Part shown: positions 1-8,800 of the stretch, one piece after another
Layout: each line of letters begins with the position of its first letter
How positions within the stretch are numbered: position 1 is the stretch's first letter
Program-made: the position numbers and the translations under genes
DNA from: Amycolatopsis oliviviridis
GTDB taxonomy: Bacteria > Actinomycetota > Actinomycetes > Mycobacteriales > Pseudonocardiaceae
Direction: 5' to 3'
Assembly (NCBI RefSeq): GCF_014654365.1
Contig: NZ_BNAY01000002.1
Location: 124,001-188,000, forward strand
DNA: 64,000 bases
The notes under the pieces: generated by a model
Told to the model about the DNA's origin: nothing
The model's input: only the letters and a program-made list of their open reading frames with translations
The model's database searches: none

Positions 1-150
1 GAAGTACCGGATCCCGCCGTCCCACGCGGCGGCCAGTGCCCCGGCCGCCGTCTCGTCGTCCAGCGGGGCGAACAGCCCGCCGAGCGGACCGCCGCCGAAC
101 CCCAGCCGGGTCACCTCGACGCCGGTGCGCCCGAGTCTGCACGTCTGCAT
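1..150 (-). CDS. Aldo/keto reductase, N-terminal 50 residues (runs off left edge)
   Basis: Read on the minus strand from the ATG at 150, the sequence gives an uninterrupted 50-residue start, MQTCRLGRTGVEVTRLGFGG followed by a G-P-L-G-G-L segment and ending W-D-G-G-I-R-Y-F. This is the classic first beta strand and first barrel helix of the aldo/keto reductase TIM barrel, in the style of D-threo-aldose/L-fucose 1-dehydrogenase-like members. The catalytic Asp/Tyr/Lys/His lie beyond the window. The family reduces or oxidises sugars and aldehydes with NADPH. Its upstream side is the hairpin-rich intergenic stretch, so its own promoter probably lies between 151 and about 240. Confidence 0.8.
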   Translation of the reverse strand, partial: MQTCRLGRTGVEVTRLGFGGGPLGGLFAPLDDETAAGALAAAWDGGIRYF

Positions 151-239
151 CCACCGCCCCCTTGATCAGCTCCCGTGCACGGTGCCATATCGGGGACCGA
201 TCCCGCCTGGGATTTATCGAAGGCCACGGCGGCCGGAGC

Positions 240-650
240 GTCGCGAAAGCCACTTTCGCGACACCTGATGTCCTGTTGAGTCTCAGCTGCTTTGACACAG
301 ATGAAGTCTCAGAAGATGTGACACAGCCGTCGATCAGCTTGATGTTGGGGGCGCGGGCCATACGCTGGAGCCTGCGCGCCGGGCAGCCTTACTGCTGCCC
401 GACCTCAGCCCGGCCTGGCTCGCGCAGGGACCCGACGTCAAGCTGATCACCACAAGAAAACTGTGTCATAGCAGCTGATACCAACCTGTGTCACACCTCC
501 CGAGACATGACACGACACCTGATGTCCCGAAAGTGGCTTTCGCGACGTCGGCGGAGGCAAGCGAGCGTCCGTGCGGTTGCTCTGGGGCAGGGCGGTGTTG
601 TGAAGGTGGCTTTCACAACGCTGAAGGTTATGAAAGCCACTTTCGCAACA
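240..650. repeat. Intergenic stretch 151-720 with four short hairpins of one family
   Basis: No convincing gene lies between 151 and 720. The stretch holds four copies of a small palindrome with core GAAAG-CCA/TGG-CTTTC: 240-262 (10-bp perfect stem), 528-542, 598-620 and about 628-650. The same unit occurs twice more at 3274-3331. The loop triplet is CCA in some copies and TGG in others, so the unit is inserted in both orientations. These are probably REP-like elements that also act as terminators for the minus-strand neighbours. Confidence 0.6.
283..478. repeat. 196-bp element with 18-bp terminal inverted repeats
   Basis: Bases 283-300 (TCAGCTGCTTTGACACAG) match the reverse complement of 461-478 at 17 of 18 positions. 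Inside lies a second inverted pair: ATCAGCTTGATGT at 333-345 against 435-447. The sequence GTGACACAG at 318-326 also pairs with CTGTGTCAC just outside the right end, at 487-495. There is no reading frame worth calling. It could be a miniature inverted-repeat element or a folded regulatory RNA remnant; no flanking target duplication is obvious. Confidence 0.4.
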
Positions 651-720
651 TCCGAAGCCGACGTGCGGGCGAGCGAGCCTGACATCTTCGCCTTACCCGC
701 ATCAGAACCTGAAACGCCGC

Positions 721-1263
721 TCACGACCAGTCCGCGCAGGAGACGACCTCGAACCCCCGGCTCGGGAAGACCGTGTCCACGAAGAAGTCGTGCATCGCCT
801 GGTCACCGTCGGCGCAGCCGTCGCGCAGCACGGTCACGTGATAGCTGCGGTCCGCCGCGTCGTAGGCCGTCGCGGTCACCATCGCGCTGGTCGCGACCCC
901 GGCGATCGCGACGGTGTCGACGCCCTGCGCGCGCAGCACCAGATCGAGGTCGGTGCCGGCGAACGCGCTGGCCCGGCGCTTCAGCACGACCACGTCCTCG
1001 TCGGCGACCGGCAGGTCGATCTCGGTCCCGGCCGAACCCTCGTGGAAGGTGTCGCCGTACTCGTGGAACGTCTTGAACAAGGCGTTTCCCGGCGGCAGGT
1101 CGGCTCCGTTGCCCCGCAACGCGAAGTGCACGAACACGACGAGCGCGCCGGACTCGCGGGCGCGAGGCACCAGGGCCGTGAGCGGCGGCAGGACTTGCCT
1201 GGCGAACGGGTAGCCGCCCGTGATACCTCGCTGGAGGTCACCGATGATCAACGCGGTGGTCAT
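721..1263 (-). CDS. Isochorismatase-fold hydrolase without nucleophilic cysteine
   Basis: A 180-residue protein of the isochorismatase/cysteine hydrolase fold. The start MTTALIIGDLQRG carries the conserved Asp (residue 9), and VVVLKRRASAFAGT carries the conserved Lys. The segment that normally bears the nucleophilic Cys of nicotinamidase-like members reads GVATSAMVTATAYDA, with no Cys. The protein therefore resembles true isochorismatases, or an inactive or metal-only member, rather than a nicotinamidase. It is divergent from the GH5 gene with only 71 bp between the starts. The substrate cannot be named. Confidence 0.8.
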   Translation of the reverse strand: MTTALIIGDLQRGITGGYPFARQVLPPLTALVPRARESGALVVFVHFALRGNGADLPPGNALFKTFHEYGDTFHEGSAGTEIDLPVADEDVVVLKRRASAFAGTDLDLVLRAQGVDTVAIAGVATSAMVTATAYDAADRSYHVTVLRDGCADGDQAMHDFFVDTVFPSRGFEVVSCADWS

Positions 1264-1334
1264 GCGGGGAAGCTACCAACAGTGAACCCGATCGTCCGTA
1301 TACAACCGGCCGTGCGGCTGGTTAGCTCCGGCGT

Positions 1335-3188
1335 GTGACGATCAAGAGTGTGCTGCTCGCGGTACTGGTGACCGTCGGTGTCGTGGTTCCCCCTCCCCCG
1401 CTCGCGGCCGCCGGAACCGAGGCGGACCCGTCGGGCTGGGTCGCGCCGCTCGGCACGCGCGGCCGCTACATCGTCGACGCGGCGGGCAACCGGTTCAAGC
1501 TGAGGGCCGCCAACTGGCACGGCGCGAGCGGTACGTGGACCGGGTCGGGCGATGTGAACGATCCCGCCACGCACCACGCCGGCGAGATCGCCTACCAGAC
1601 GCCGCTCGGACTGGACCGGGTCTCGATCGACACCGTCATCGACGGGCTGGCGGAGCTGGGCCTGAACAGCGTCCGGCTGCCCTTCTCCAACGCCATGATC
1701 CACGACACCGCGAAGGTTCCCGATCTCGCGGCGAACCCGGATCTGCGCGGCCTGACCCCGCTGCAGGTCTACGACCGCGTCGTCGCGCGGCTGACCGCTC
1801 GCGGGTTCGCGGTGATCCTCAACAATCACACCACGACGTCGCGCTGGTGCTGCGGTCTCGACGGCAACGAGCGCTGGAACACCGCGCAGTCCGAGCAGCG
1901 CTGGCAGGACGACTGGCTGTTCATGGCCCGCCGCTACGCCGCGAACAAGCGGGTGGTCGGCGCCGACCTGTACAACGAGGTCCGCCGCAACGTCTTCGAC
2001 GATCCCAACTGGGGCTGGGGCAACGGCACCGACTGGCAGCGGGCCAGTCAGCAGGTCGCCGACCGCATCCTGACCGAAGCCAATCCCGACCTGCTGCTGA
2101 TCGTCGAGGGCATCAACTGGACCGGCCTGCCCGTGGACGGCCTTCCCCACGGCAGGCCCACGCTGGAGCCCGCCCGCACGCTGTCGCACACGCTCGTGGA
2201 TTCCGGGAAACTGGTCTACGCGGCGCACTTCTACGGCTACACCGGCCCGAACCATTCCGGAGCGACCGGCACCGGTGAGACCCACGACCCGCGCTACCGG
2301 GACCTGTCACCGCAGCAACTCCGCGATGTCCTGTACCGGCAAGCGTTCTTCGTCTCGGCGGAGACCGGCAAGCATTACACCGCCCCGCTCTGGATCAGCG
2401 AGTTCGGCGAAGGCCGCTACACCACCGACGCGGCGAGCAGGGCCTGGTTCGAGAACTTCGTCGGCTATCTGGCCGAGAACGACACCGATTTCGCTTACTG
2501 GCCGGCGGTCGGTTTCCACACCGGAAACGGGGGCAACGGATGGTCGTTGCTCTCATGGGACACCGCGGGCCGACGCGTCGACGTGCTCGACGGGACGGAC
2601 TGGCGCGGCCCGGCTTGGCGGCGGCTGGTGGACTCGCCTTCCCGCACCGGACAGATCCCGGTGACCGAGCGCTGGTCGATGCTCAACCTCGACCACGCCG
2701 ATTTCCCAGCGTCCCGCAAGGTCCGCGCGATGACGGACTGGAATCCGGGCGCGCGCAAGGGTGCCTGTCCCGACGGCCAGCGGCTCACCGGTCTCGCCCA
2801 CACCGGCAACCGGGGCCTGTGCACCGGCACGCTCGCCGTTCCGGCTGGCTACTCCGCGGTCCGCGACGAGACCTATGTGGACACTGACTGGGCGTCCGGG
2901 TACACCAAGGTGCAATGCCCGCCCGATCATGCCGCTGTCGGCTACAGCGTCACCGGCGCGGCGTTCTCCGCCCTGTTGTGCGGCAAATCCGCCACCCCGC
3001 TGGGCCGCACCGGCCGGACGGTCTGGTTCGACCGCGGCGACAACCGGCCGTCCGGGTCTCCCGGTGGCGACTTCGCGTCGGGCCATTACAAGGGTCAGTG
3101 CGCGCCCGGCGAATACGTCGCCGGTGTCGCGTACACCGGCCGCGTCGGCTCGAATCGCACTCCGGACGCGTTGCTCTGCCGCTCCTGA
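1335..3188 (+). CDS. Secreted GH5-family glycoside hydrolase with C-terminal Cys-repeat domain
   Basis: 617 residues from a GTG. A signal peptide covers about 1-27 (hydrophobic stretch, then L-A-A-A-G). The TIM-barrel region, about 35-440, carries the two GH5 catalytic glutamates: Glu215 in LYNEVR (acid/base) and Glu356 in LWISEFGEG (nucleophile). A cellulase-type loop NNHTTTSRWCCG precedes the acid/base. The last 150 residues contain three similar units of the form CPxGxxxxG...LC, with paired cysteines at the unit ends, which suggests a small disulphide-stabilised binding module. The enzyme should act outside the cell on a beta-glucan or related plant polysaccharide; the exact substrate is not readable from sequence. 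Confidence 0.88.
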   Translation: MTIKSVLLAVLVTVGVVVPPPPLAAAGTEADPSGWVAPLGTRGRYIVDAAGNRFKLRAANWHGASGTWTGSGDVNDPATHHAGEIAYQTPLGLDRVSIDTVIDGLAELGLNSVRLPFSNAMIHDTAKVPDLAANPDLRGLTPLQVYDRVVARLTARGFAVILNNHTTTSRWCCGLDGNERWNTAQSEQRWQDDWLFMARRYAANKRVVGADLYNEVRRNVFDDPNWGWGNGTDWQRASQQVADRILTEANPDLLLIVEGINWTGLPVDGLPHGRPTLEPARTLSHTLVDSGKLVYAAHFYGYTGPNHSGATGTGETHDPRYRDLSPQQLRDVLYRQAFFVSAETGKHYTAPLWISEFGEGRYTTDAASRAWFENFVGYLAENDTDFAYWPAVGFHTGNGGNGWSLLSWDTAGRRVDVLDGTDWRGPAWRRLVDSPSRTGQIPVTERWSMLNLDHADFPASRKVRAMTDWNPGARKGACPDGQRLTGLAHTGNRGLCTGTLAVPAGYSAVRDETYVDTDWASGYTKVQCPPDHAAVGYSVTGAAFSALLCGKSATPLGRTGRTVWFDRGDNRPSGSPGGDFASGHYKGQCAPGEYVAGVAYTGRVGSNRTPDALLCRS

Positions 3189-3592
3189 GGACCGGGATCG
3201 TGAGTGGCGGTTCGGGTTCTCTTGACAGGTAAGGCAAAGGTGTCCTGCTAGCTTGGCGGCTGTCGCCAGGTTCGAAGGTTGCGAAAGCCACTTTCGCAAC
3301 CTTCAACGTTGCGAAAGTGGCTTTCGCAACGCCGCTGACCCGCCAGGCCGCGTCGGTCGGGGGGTCGTGAGTGGCAGTGTCGTTCTCTTGAGGGGTAAGC
3401 GAAAAGTGGCGCGTTCGTGGTACGGGTCGGCGGTCTTGGGTGACGTCTCGGCGGCGGAGGACCGGGAGAGCCGCCTGCCTAGACATGCTGTACACGAACG
3501 TCAGGGCGCTATGTCGCGAGCGCCACGCTCGAGACGGTGAGTGTCCCCGGCGTGGCGCTCGGGACACCGCCCCGGTGCGGCCTGGCGGGTCT
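3189..3592. repeat. Convergent intergenic region with twin hairpins and GTGAGTGGC repeats
   Basis: There is no gene here. Two adjacent hairpins sit at 3274-3304 (14-bp stem GAAGGTTGCGAAAG, loop CCA) and 3307-3331 (11-bp stem, loop TGG). They are flanked by two degenerate copies of a GTGAGTGGC-GTTCTCTTGA motif, near 3199 and 3367, that recurs near 20110, 20815 and 28290. The hairpins lie between the ends of two convergent genes and probably terminate transcription from both sides. Confidence 0.6.
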
Positions 3593-4024
3593 TCAGGCGA
3601 CGAAGATGCAGAACGGATGCCCCGACGGATCCGCGTAGACGCGCAGGGGTTCGTCCGGATCGTCACTGCGGTCGTACCGGAGCCGTCCGCCGAGTTCGAG
3701 GACCCGGGCGTGCTGCGCCTCCAGTTCCTCGGCCGAGTCCACGGTCAGGTCCAGGTGCAGTTGCTGGGGTATCGGCTCGGCGTCCGGCCAGCTCGCTTCT
3801 TCCAGCCGCTCGACCTGTTGGAAGGCGAGTTGTGCCCCGCCGTCCGGGTTGCGCAGCACCAGCCAGTCCTTGTCCTCGGCACCGGACCCGGGCGGTTCGT
3901 CACCCGGGCGATAGTCCCACACCAGCAGCCGCCGGTAGAACTCCGCGAGAGCGCGGGCGTCGGTGCAGTCCAGCACCACCTGCCGGAACGCCGGGCCCTT
4001 TTCCCGTTCAGTCAAGCCGATCAC
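3593..4024 (-). CDS. VOC-superfamily (glyoxalase/bleomycin-resistance fold) protein
   Basis: A 143-residue protein with the paired beta-alpha-beta-beta-beta modules of the vicinal oxygen chelate fold. Module one runs from FRQVVLDCTDARALAEFYRR to QLAFQQV. Module two runs from QQLHLDLTVDS, with the metal-type His, to the terminal YADPSGHPFCIFV, the typical glyoxalase C-terminal signature. It overlaps the end of the PadR gene by 17 nt, so the two are one operon and the VOC protein is a likely target of that regulator. Members bind or detoxify small electrophiles or drugs; no substrate can be inferred. Confidence 0.85.
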   Translation of the reverse strand: MIGLTEREKGPAFRQVVLDCTDARALAEFYRRLLVWDYRPGDEPPGSGAEDKDWLVLRNPDGGAQLAFQQVERLEEASWPDAEPIPQQLHLDLTVDSAEELEAQHARVLELGGRLRYDRSDDPDEPLRVYADPSGHPFCIFVA

Positions 4025-4589
4025 CTCCGGAACCGGCGGCCGCGCGCCGGTCGAGCACCGCGAGAACCTGTTCGCACCAACGGATGTTCTCCTGTTCGAA
4101 CGCGATCCCGCGGGCGAGGGTCAGATACGGGCCGACCCGCAGCGCGGTCGCGAGGAAGTCCACCTCGGCGGACTCGCCGAGCAGGCGGTCCCGGAGGCGT
4201 TCGAAGCGTTTGAGTTTCGTTTCGGCGACGGCCATCCTGTTGGCGACGGCGCCTCGGATCCGCTCGTCGTCACCGGCCTCCACCGCCTGGATCTGCACCA
4301 GCAGCTCATCGCGGATCGCGGTCGGTTTCGGTGCGCGCGTGGTGAACTCGGCGAGTTCGGCCGCACCCGCTTCGGTCAAGGAGAACAGCCGCTTGTTCGG
4401 ACGCCGCTCCTGTTCGACGATCCGGGCCGCCACCAGGCCCTGCGACTCCATCTTGTCCAGCTCCCGGTAGAGCTGCTGCGGGGTCGCGGTCCAGAAGTTG
4501 GCGACCGACGCGTTGAACCCCTTCGCCAGGTCGTAGCCCGAGGACTCGCCGTCCAGGAGCATCGCGAGGATCGCGTTCCGCAACGCCAT
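4008..4589 (-). CDS. PadR-family transcriptional regulator
   Basis: 193 residues. The N-terminal winged helix (about 1-85) opens MALRNAILAMLLDGESSGYD and contains ATPQQLYRELDKMESQGLV, the recognition helix and wing typical of PadR. A helical dimerisation domain fills the C-terminal half (PYLTLARGIAFEQENIRWCEQ). It is divergent from the SnoaL-like gene and is followed by the VOC gene in the same operon, a layout that normally means autorepression plus control of both neighbours through the intergenic inverted repeat at 4614-4642. Confidence 0.92.
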   Translation of the reverse strand: MALRNAILAMLLDGESSGYDLAKGFNASVANFWTATPQQLYRELDKMESQGLVAARIVEQERRPNKRLFSLTEAGAAELAEFTTRAPKPTAIRDELLVQIQAVEAGDDERIRGAVANRMAVAETKLKRFERLRDRLLGESAEVDFLATALRVGPYLTLARGIAFEQENIRWCEQVLAVLDRRAAAGSGGDRLD

Positions 4590-4613
4590 GGCGCGATGAT
4601 AGAGCCCGCGTGG

Positions 4614-4642
4614 ACTAGTCGCAAAGTTGATTAGTCACTTTG
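4614..4642. promoter_or_regulatory. Candidate PadR operator
   Basis: Between the divergent PadR and SnoaL-like genes the sequence has ACTAGTCG followed by CAAAGT-N9-ACTTTG (4622-4627 and 4637-4642), a dyad of the spacing used by PadR dimers. A second, imperfect AGTC direct repeat overlaps it. Assignment to the adjacent regulator rests on position and symmetry only. Confidence 0.5.
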
Positions 4643-4714
4643 ATGGACAGCAGGCGCGGCGATCACCTAGGCTCGGCGGCGTCTACTCAACAAGTTGACT
4701 ATGAGGAGATCGTC

Positions 4715-5119
4715 ATGCCCACGTTCCGTCAGGCAGTCGAAGCGAAGGACGCCGCCGCGATCGAGGCGATGCTCGCCGACGACGTGGTCTTCACCAGCCC
4801 GGTGGCTTTCAAGCCCTACCAGGGAAAGGCGATCACCGGGGCGATCCTGCGCGGTGTCCTGCGCGTGTTCGAGGACTTCCGCTACGTCCGCGAGATCCAC
4901 GACGGCGCGCACCACGTGTACGAGTTCGAAGCGACGGTGGACGGGCTGGAGATCAACGGCTGCGATCTCCTGACCTTCGACGCCGACGGCAAGATCACCG
5001 ACTTCAAGGTGATGGTCCGGCCGTTGCGGGCGGCGCAGGCGCTCGCGGCGCGCATGGGTGCCCAGTTCGAGGACATCAAGGCGGACGCTACGCGTGCTGC
5101 CGCCGCACCATCTCGGTGA
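4715..5119 (+). CDS. SnoaL/NTF2-like protein
   Basis: 134 residues from the ATG at 4715, chosen because GAGGAG lies just upstream (4703-4708); an in-frame upstream ATG at 4640 lacks a ribosome site. The cone-shaped NTF2 fold is visible: an N-terminal helix (FRQAVEAKDAAAIEAMLADD), a strand VVFTSPVAFKPYQGK, then the long sheet ending GKITDFKVMVRP. Such proteins are small-molecule binders, isomerases or cyclases with a pocket lined by acidic residues. It is divergent from PadR and its 3' end overlaps the convergent AlkD-like gene by 32 nt. Confidence 0.8.
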   Translation: MPTFRQAVEAKDAAAIEAMLADDVVFTSPVAFKPYQGKAITGAILRGVLRVFEDFRYVREIHDGAHHVYEFEATVDGLEINGCDLLTFDADGKITDFKVMVRPLRAAQALAARMGAQFEDIKADATRAAAAPSR

Positions 5120-5756
5120 TCCACACGGGCGCGAACGGAGACGTGCAGTTCGGTGGCGTCGGGTAGTCCTTGAGCACTTCCAGGCGTTCCCCGATGCCGA
5201 TCGCCCGGTCCCGGTACTCAGCGTGGTCGATCCCGATCTGCGCCAGGCAATGGTTCATCGCCCACTGCAGGCGATCCGGCGCGGTCTTCAGCTCCGCCTC
5301 GATGACGTCGAGCAGCCGGGTGAGGTCCAGGCCCTCGGACTTCTTCGCCACCCGTTCGGTGGTCAGCGCCCAGCCCGCGCTCGCGACCACGGGGTCCGGA
5401 TCGGCGGACCAGGCCAGGCGTAGCTCTTCGGCGTGCGGGTTCTTCTTGACCACGTAGTTCACGAGCCAGTCGTGCACCTTCGGAGTACGCGCCTCGCGCA
5501 CCATGCGGTCCAGGTCGTCAGGTTCGAACGCCTTCGGACGGCAGATCAGGAGCGCGAGCAGTTTCGCCGCGGTGTCGTCCGTGGCCCAGAGCTCCAGCGC
5601 CAGGTCCTGCTGGGTTTTCAGCCGCTTCGCGAGCGCGCGCAGCTTGCCGAGGTTCACCCCGTGGTCGTCGCCGTGTTTCTCGTTCACCTGGCGTGCCCGC
5701 GGGTCCTCGAGCGCGGCCAGCTCGGCCATCACCCCGGCCGTCGTCGTCCCGGTCAT
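5088..5756 (-). CDS. AlkD-like DNA alkylation repair (HEAT-like) protein
   Basis: 222 residues. The start at 5756 is preceded by GGGAGG at good spacing. The sequence is all-helical, with AlkD-type repeats: LAALEDPRARQVNEKHGDDH near the N-terminus, a central KVHDWLVNYVVKK, and PVVASAGWALTTERVAKKS, which resembles the conserved AlkD segment. AlkD-family glycosylases excise N3/N7-alkylated purines without base flipping. Catalytic residues cannot be assigned with certainty, so it may be a structural relative. It is transcribed alone, convergent with the SnoaL-like gene. Confidence 0.7.
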   Translation of the reverse strand: MTGTTTAGVMAELAALEDPRARQVNEKHGDDHGVNLGKLRALAKRLKTQQDLALELWATDDTAAKLLALLICRPKAFEPDDLDRMVREARTPKVHDWLVNYVVKKNPHAEELRLAWSADPDPVVASAGWALTTERVAKKSEGLDLTRLLDVIEAELKTAPDRLQWAMNHCLAQIGIDHAEYRDRAIGIGERLEVLKDYPTPPNCTSPFAPVWITEMVRRQHA

Positions 5757-5845
5757 CTTGGCCTCCCGTCCACCGCGTGTGGTGTTCAGCCTAGGAGGCG
5801 GCCCGTGTGGAGGAGCCGTTCGGCCCCTCCACACGGGCACGACCG

Positions 5846-8800
5846 CTAGCCGCGCCGGGTCAGGTCGTCGGCGTGCTCACGCAGGAGCGCGGCGACCCGC
5901 GGCCAGCCGACGTTGATCCGCCGGGCCCAGCCACGATGCCGCTGAGCGAGCTCCCGGGAGTCGCCGTCCTGGACGTTCAGGCCGCTGGCGAAACCGTCCC
6001 GGAGATACCCGCCGTCGGCGACGTCCAGGACGTCGCGGACCGGCTCCGGCGGCCACCCGTCGTCCGAGAGCGGGGAACCGCTCGCCAGCACGGTGCCGAT
6101 CGCCCGGTCGCCGAACCCGGCCCGGCCGCGCTCGGCGAACTCGGCGCGGGCACGCGAAACCCAGTCCTTGAGCGCGGCACCGTCGAGACCGGAGTCCGTC
6201 TCGCCCGGCATGGTGCGCGTCTCGAAGATCGCGAGCCACGCGTTGACCAGTTCCACGCTCGGGGTGCCGTCGTCGGCGGGCTGGATCCGGGTGCAGAGAT
6301 CGACGAACGCGTCGGGGTTCTCGGCGAGAATCCGATGGAGGCTCCGAGGCTTCCGGCGGTGCTTGAGCGCCGCGTGGAACCGCAGTTCCAGCCGCGCGAC
6401 CGCGACGTCCGAACCGCCGGCCACGACGAGATGGTCCAGCAGCGGCCCCACTCCCGCGACGGTTTTGCGGTCGGGAGGCTCGACACCTTCGGCGGACGCC
6501 TGCAGCAGCACGTCTTCGACCAGGGAAGCGGGCAACGAGGGCGGTTCCTCCGCGCGGACGCCCAGCGCGAGCGCCTTGACCGCCGCCCACGGCCGCCGCC
6601 GCACCAGCTGCGTGACGAAGAACGATTCCTGGCCCTCGGGGAGCGGCCAGGGGCCGACATGCGTCCAGAAGTTCTCGAGGACCGCGTCGTCGGCGGAATC
6701 CAGCAGCGGCAGCGCGTGGTCCACGGGCACGGCCAAGAGGTAGTCGACCAGCCTGTCCTGCTCCTTGAGCTGCGTCGCGACCTCCTGCCGCCACTCCTCG
6801 CCCTGGGACCGGGCCATCTCGCCCGCCCAACCGGACGCCCAGTCCTCGTGGCCCAGTTCCGCGAGCGCGTCTTCCTGGAGTTCGTCCGCGGCCACCCTGG
6901 CCGCGACGATCCCGACCAGCCGGGGCCGGGCACTCTCCGCGGCGAGCGCGCTCAGCCCGTCGACACCGTGCTCGCGGAGGACACCGCTGACGGCTTCGCG
7001 GCGAAGGCGGTCGATCTCGGCTTCACGGTCCTCCGGATCGAGCGAGTCGCCACCTTCGAGGTACGGGGACCGGCCGAACAACAGGCCGTGCCGCCCGGGG
7101 TTGATCGCGGGCTCGATCATCTCGGCGCAGGATTCCAGCCACTGCAGCAGTTCTTCCGGCAGCACCCACTCGGCACCCGCGTGATGACGGTGCTCGGCGG
7201 TCAGTTCGGTGAGCCGGTCCCACAGGTGAAGACGTTCGTCCGCCGAGAGCCGATCGGCGTCCAACCTCGTGAGGGCCTCGACGACCCGGTCCCATCGCGC
7301 GGCGTTCAGCTCGGCCTGCTGCTCGAAGAACTCGCACCACCGCTGAGGCCGTTCCTCCAGCGCAGTCAGCGCCGCGGTGACCAAGCCGTCTTCGAATTCC
7401 GGACCGTCGGAGACGGCGACCGGCGGCACCGGGATCGTCCATTCGAGACGGACCTGAGGCCGCCGGGGAGCCGCGAGAAGGTGCCCCCGCGGACCGCGCA
7501 ACAGCGCGAGAACCAGCCGCCAGCCGGTTTCCGGGTTACGCCGTCCGATCGCCTTCACCAGGTCCGCGCGCTGTCCGCCGGGCAGCTCCAGGTACGGATA
7601 CCAGGGCTGCACGAGGGTGATCAGCGAGGCGAACGGCCCGTCGTCCGTCCCGCGCACCGGCCGGGTCAGCTCGGCCATCAGCGAGACCACCATCGGCAAC
7701 GCGTCGTCGGACCAGCAGACCGTTTCCAACGCCGCCACGAGACCGTCGGAACTCCCGCTCAGCGGGGACGGGTTGCTGGTCAGCGCGTGATCGACGGCCC
7801 CGAGGAACTCGTGAGGAGCGGCTTCGGCGAGCAAGGGCAGCACATCGGCGAGCGACCGCCAGAGCACCCCGTCCACGTCGTCGTTGGCCTGCCCGAGCAG
7901 GTCACGGACGAGACGCGCGGCGTGCTCGGCGCAGACGACGCCACCGGGCAAGGTCGTCTCCCCCTGCGAAGCCAGGAACGCCGCGCTCCGTGCCAAGCCG
8001 TGCCTCAGCTCCGCCGACCATTTCCGGCCGGGTTCCCGCTCGCCGAGCACCTTGACGGCCTCGTCGTGCCAGCGCCGCAGATCCTGCGCGCCGAGCCTGC
8101 CGTGCAGGAGAGCCCAGGCATCGTGCGGATCCGCCAGCCGAACGCGGTCGCCCGACCGGGCCAGGAGCGGATCTTCTCCGCCCTGGGAGCTGGTGAAGAA
8201 GCGCTTGAGTTCCTCGGTCTCGCGTCCGGCGATCGCGGCGATCTCGTCCAGATCGTGCCGCGACCCCGCCGACCACCGGCCGATCAGCAGAAGCGGTGCG
8301 GCGAGATCACGCTCCAGCGGGTTCACCCACTTCGGGAGGTCACCGGCGACGCCGAGCCGTCGACGCAGGCTGCCGATGCTCCGCCGGGCGAGATCCGCGT
8401 ACGTGTCCACGTCGGCGGGCGAGATCCCTGTCGCGGCGAACACCTCGGCCGCCTCGTCGCGGGGAATCCCGGGCAGGACCAAGAGATCGGAACCGTTCCG
8501 ATCCGGCGTGCTCCGCACCACGACGACATGGCCGCCACCGCTGTCCTTCTCCGCCACCTCGGCTCCGGCACCGTCCACCACGGCGACGAAGGGGATCTCC
8601 AGGTCCCGGCAATGCCGCCAGCCTTCCTGGCCGGACACCCGGACCGCTCGCAGACCGGGCCGGTGGGCCGCCAGCGCCGTGGCCACGAACGCCGCCGCCT
8701 CGGTCCGGCTGCCGGCGTACACGGGCAGGACCGACGGCTCGGCGTCCAGCCACGCGCACAGCCGTTCCACCTCCCGGTCCCGGCCGAGCACCGGGAGCGT

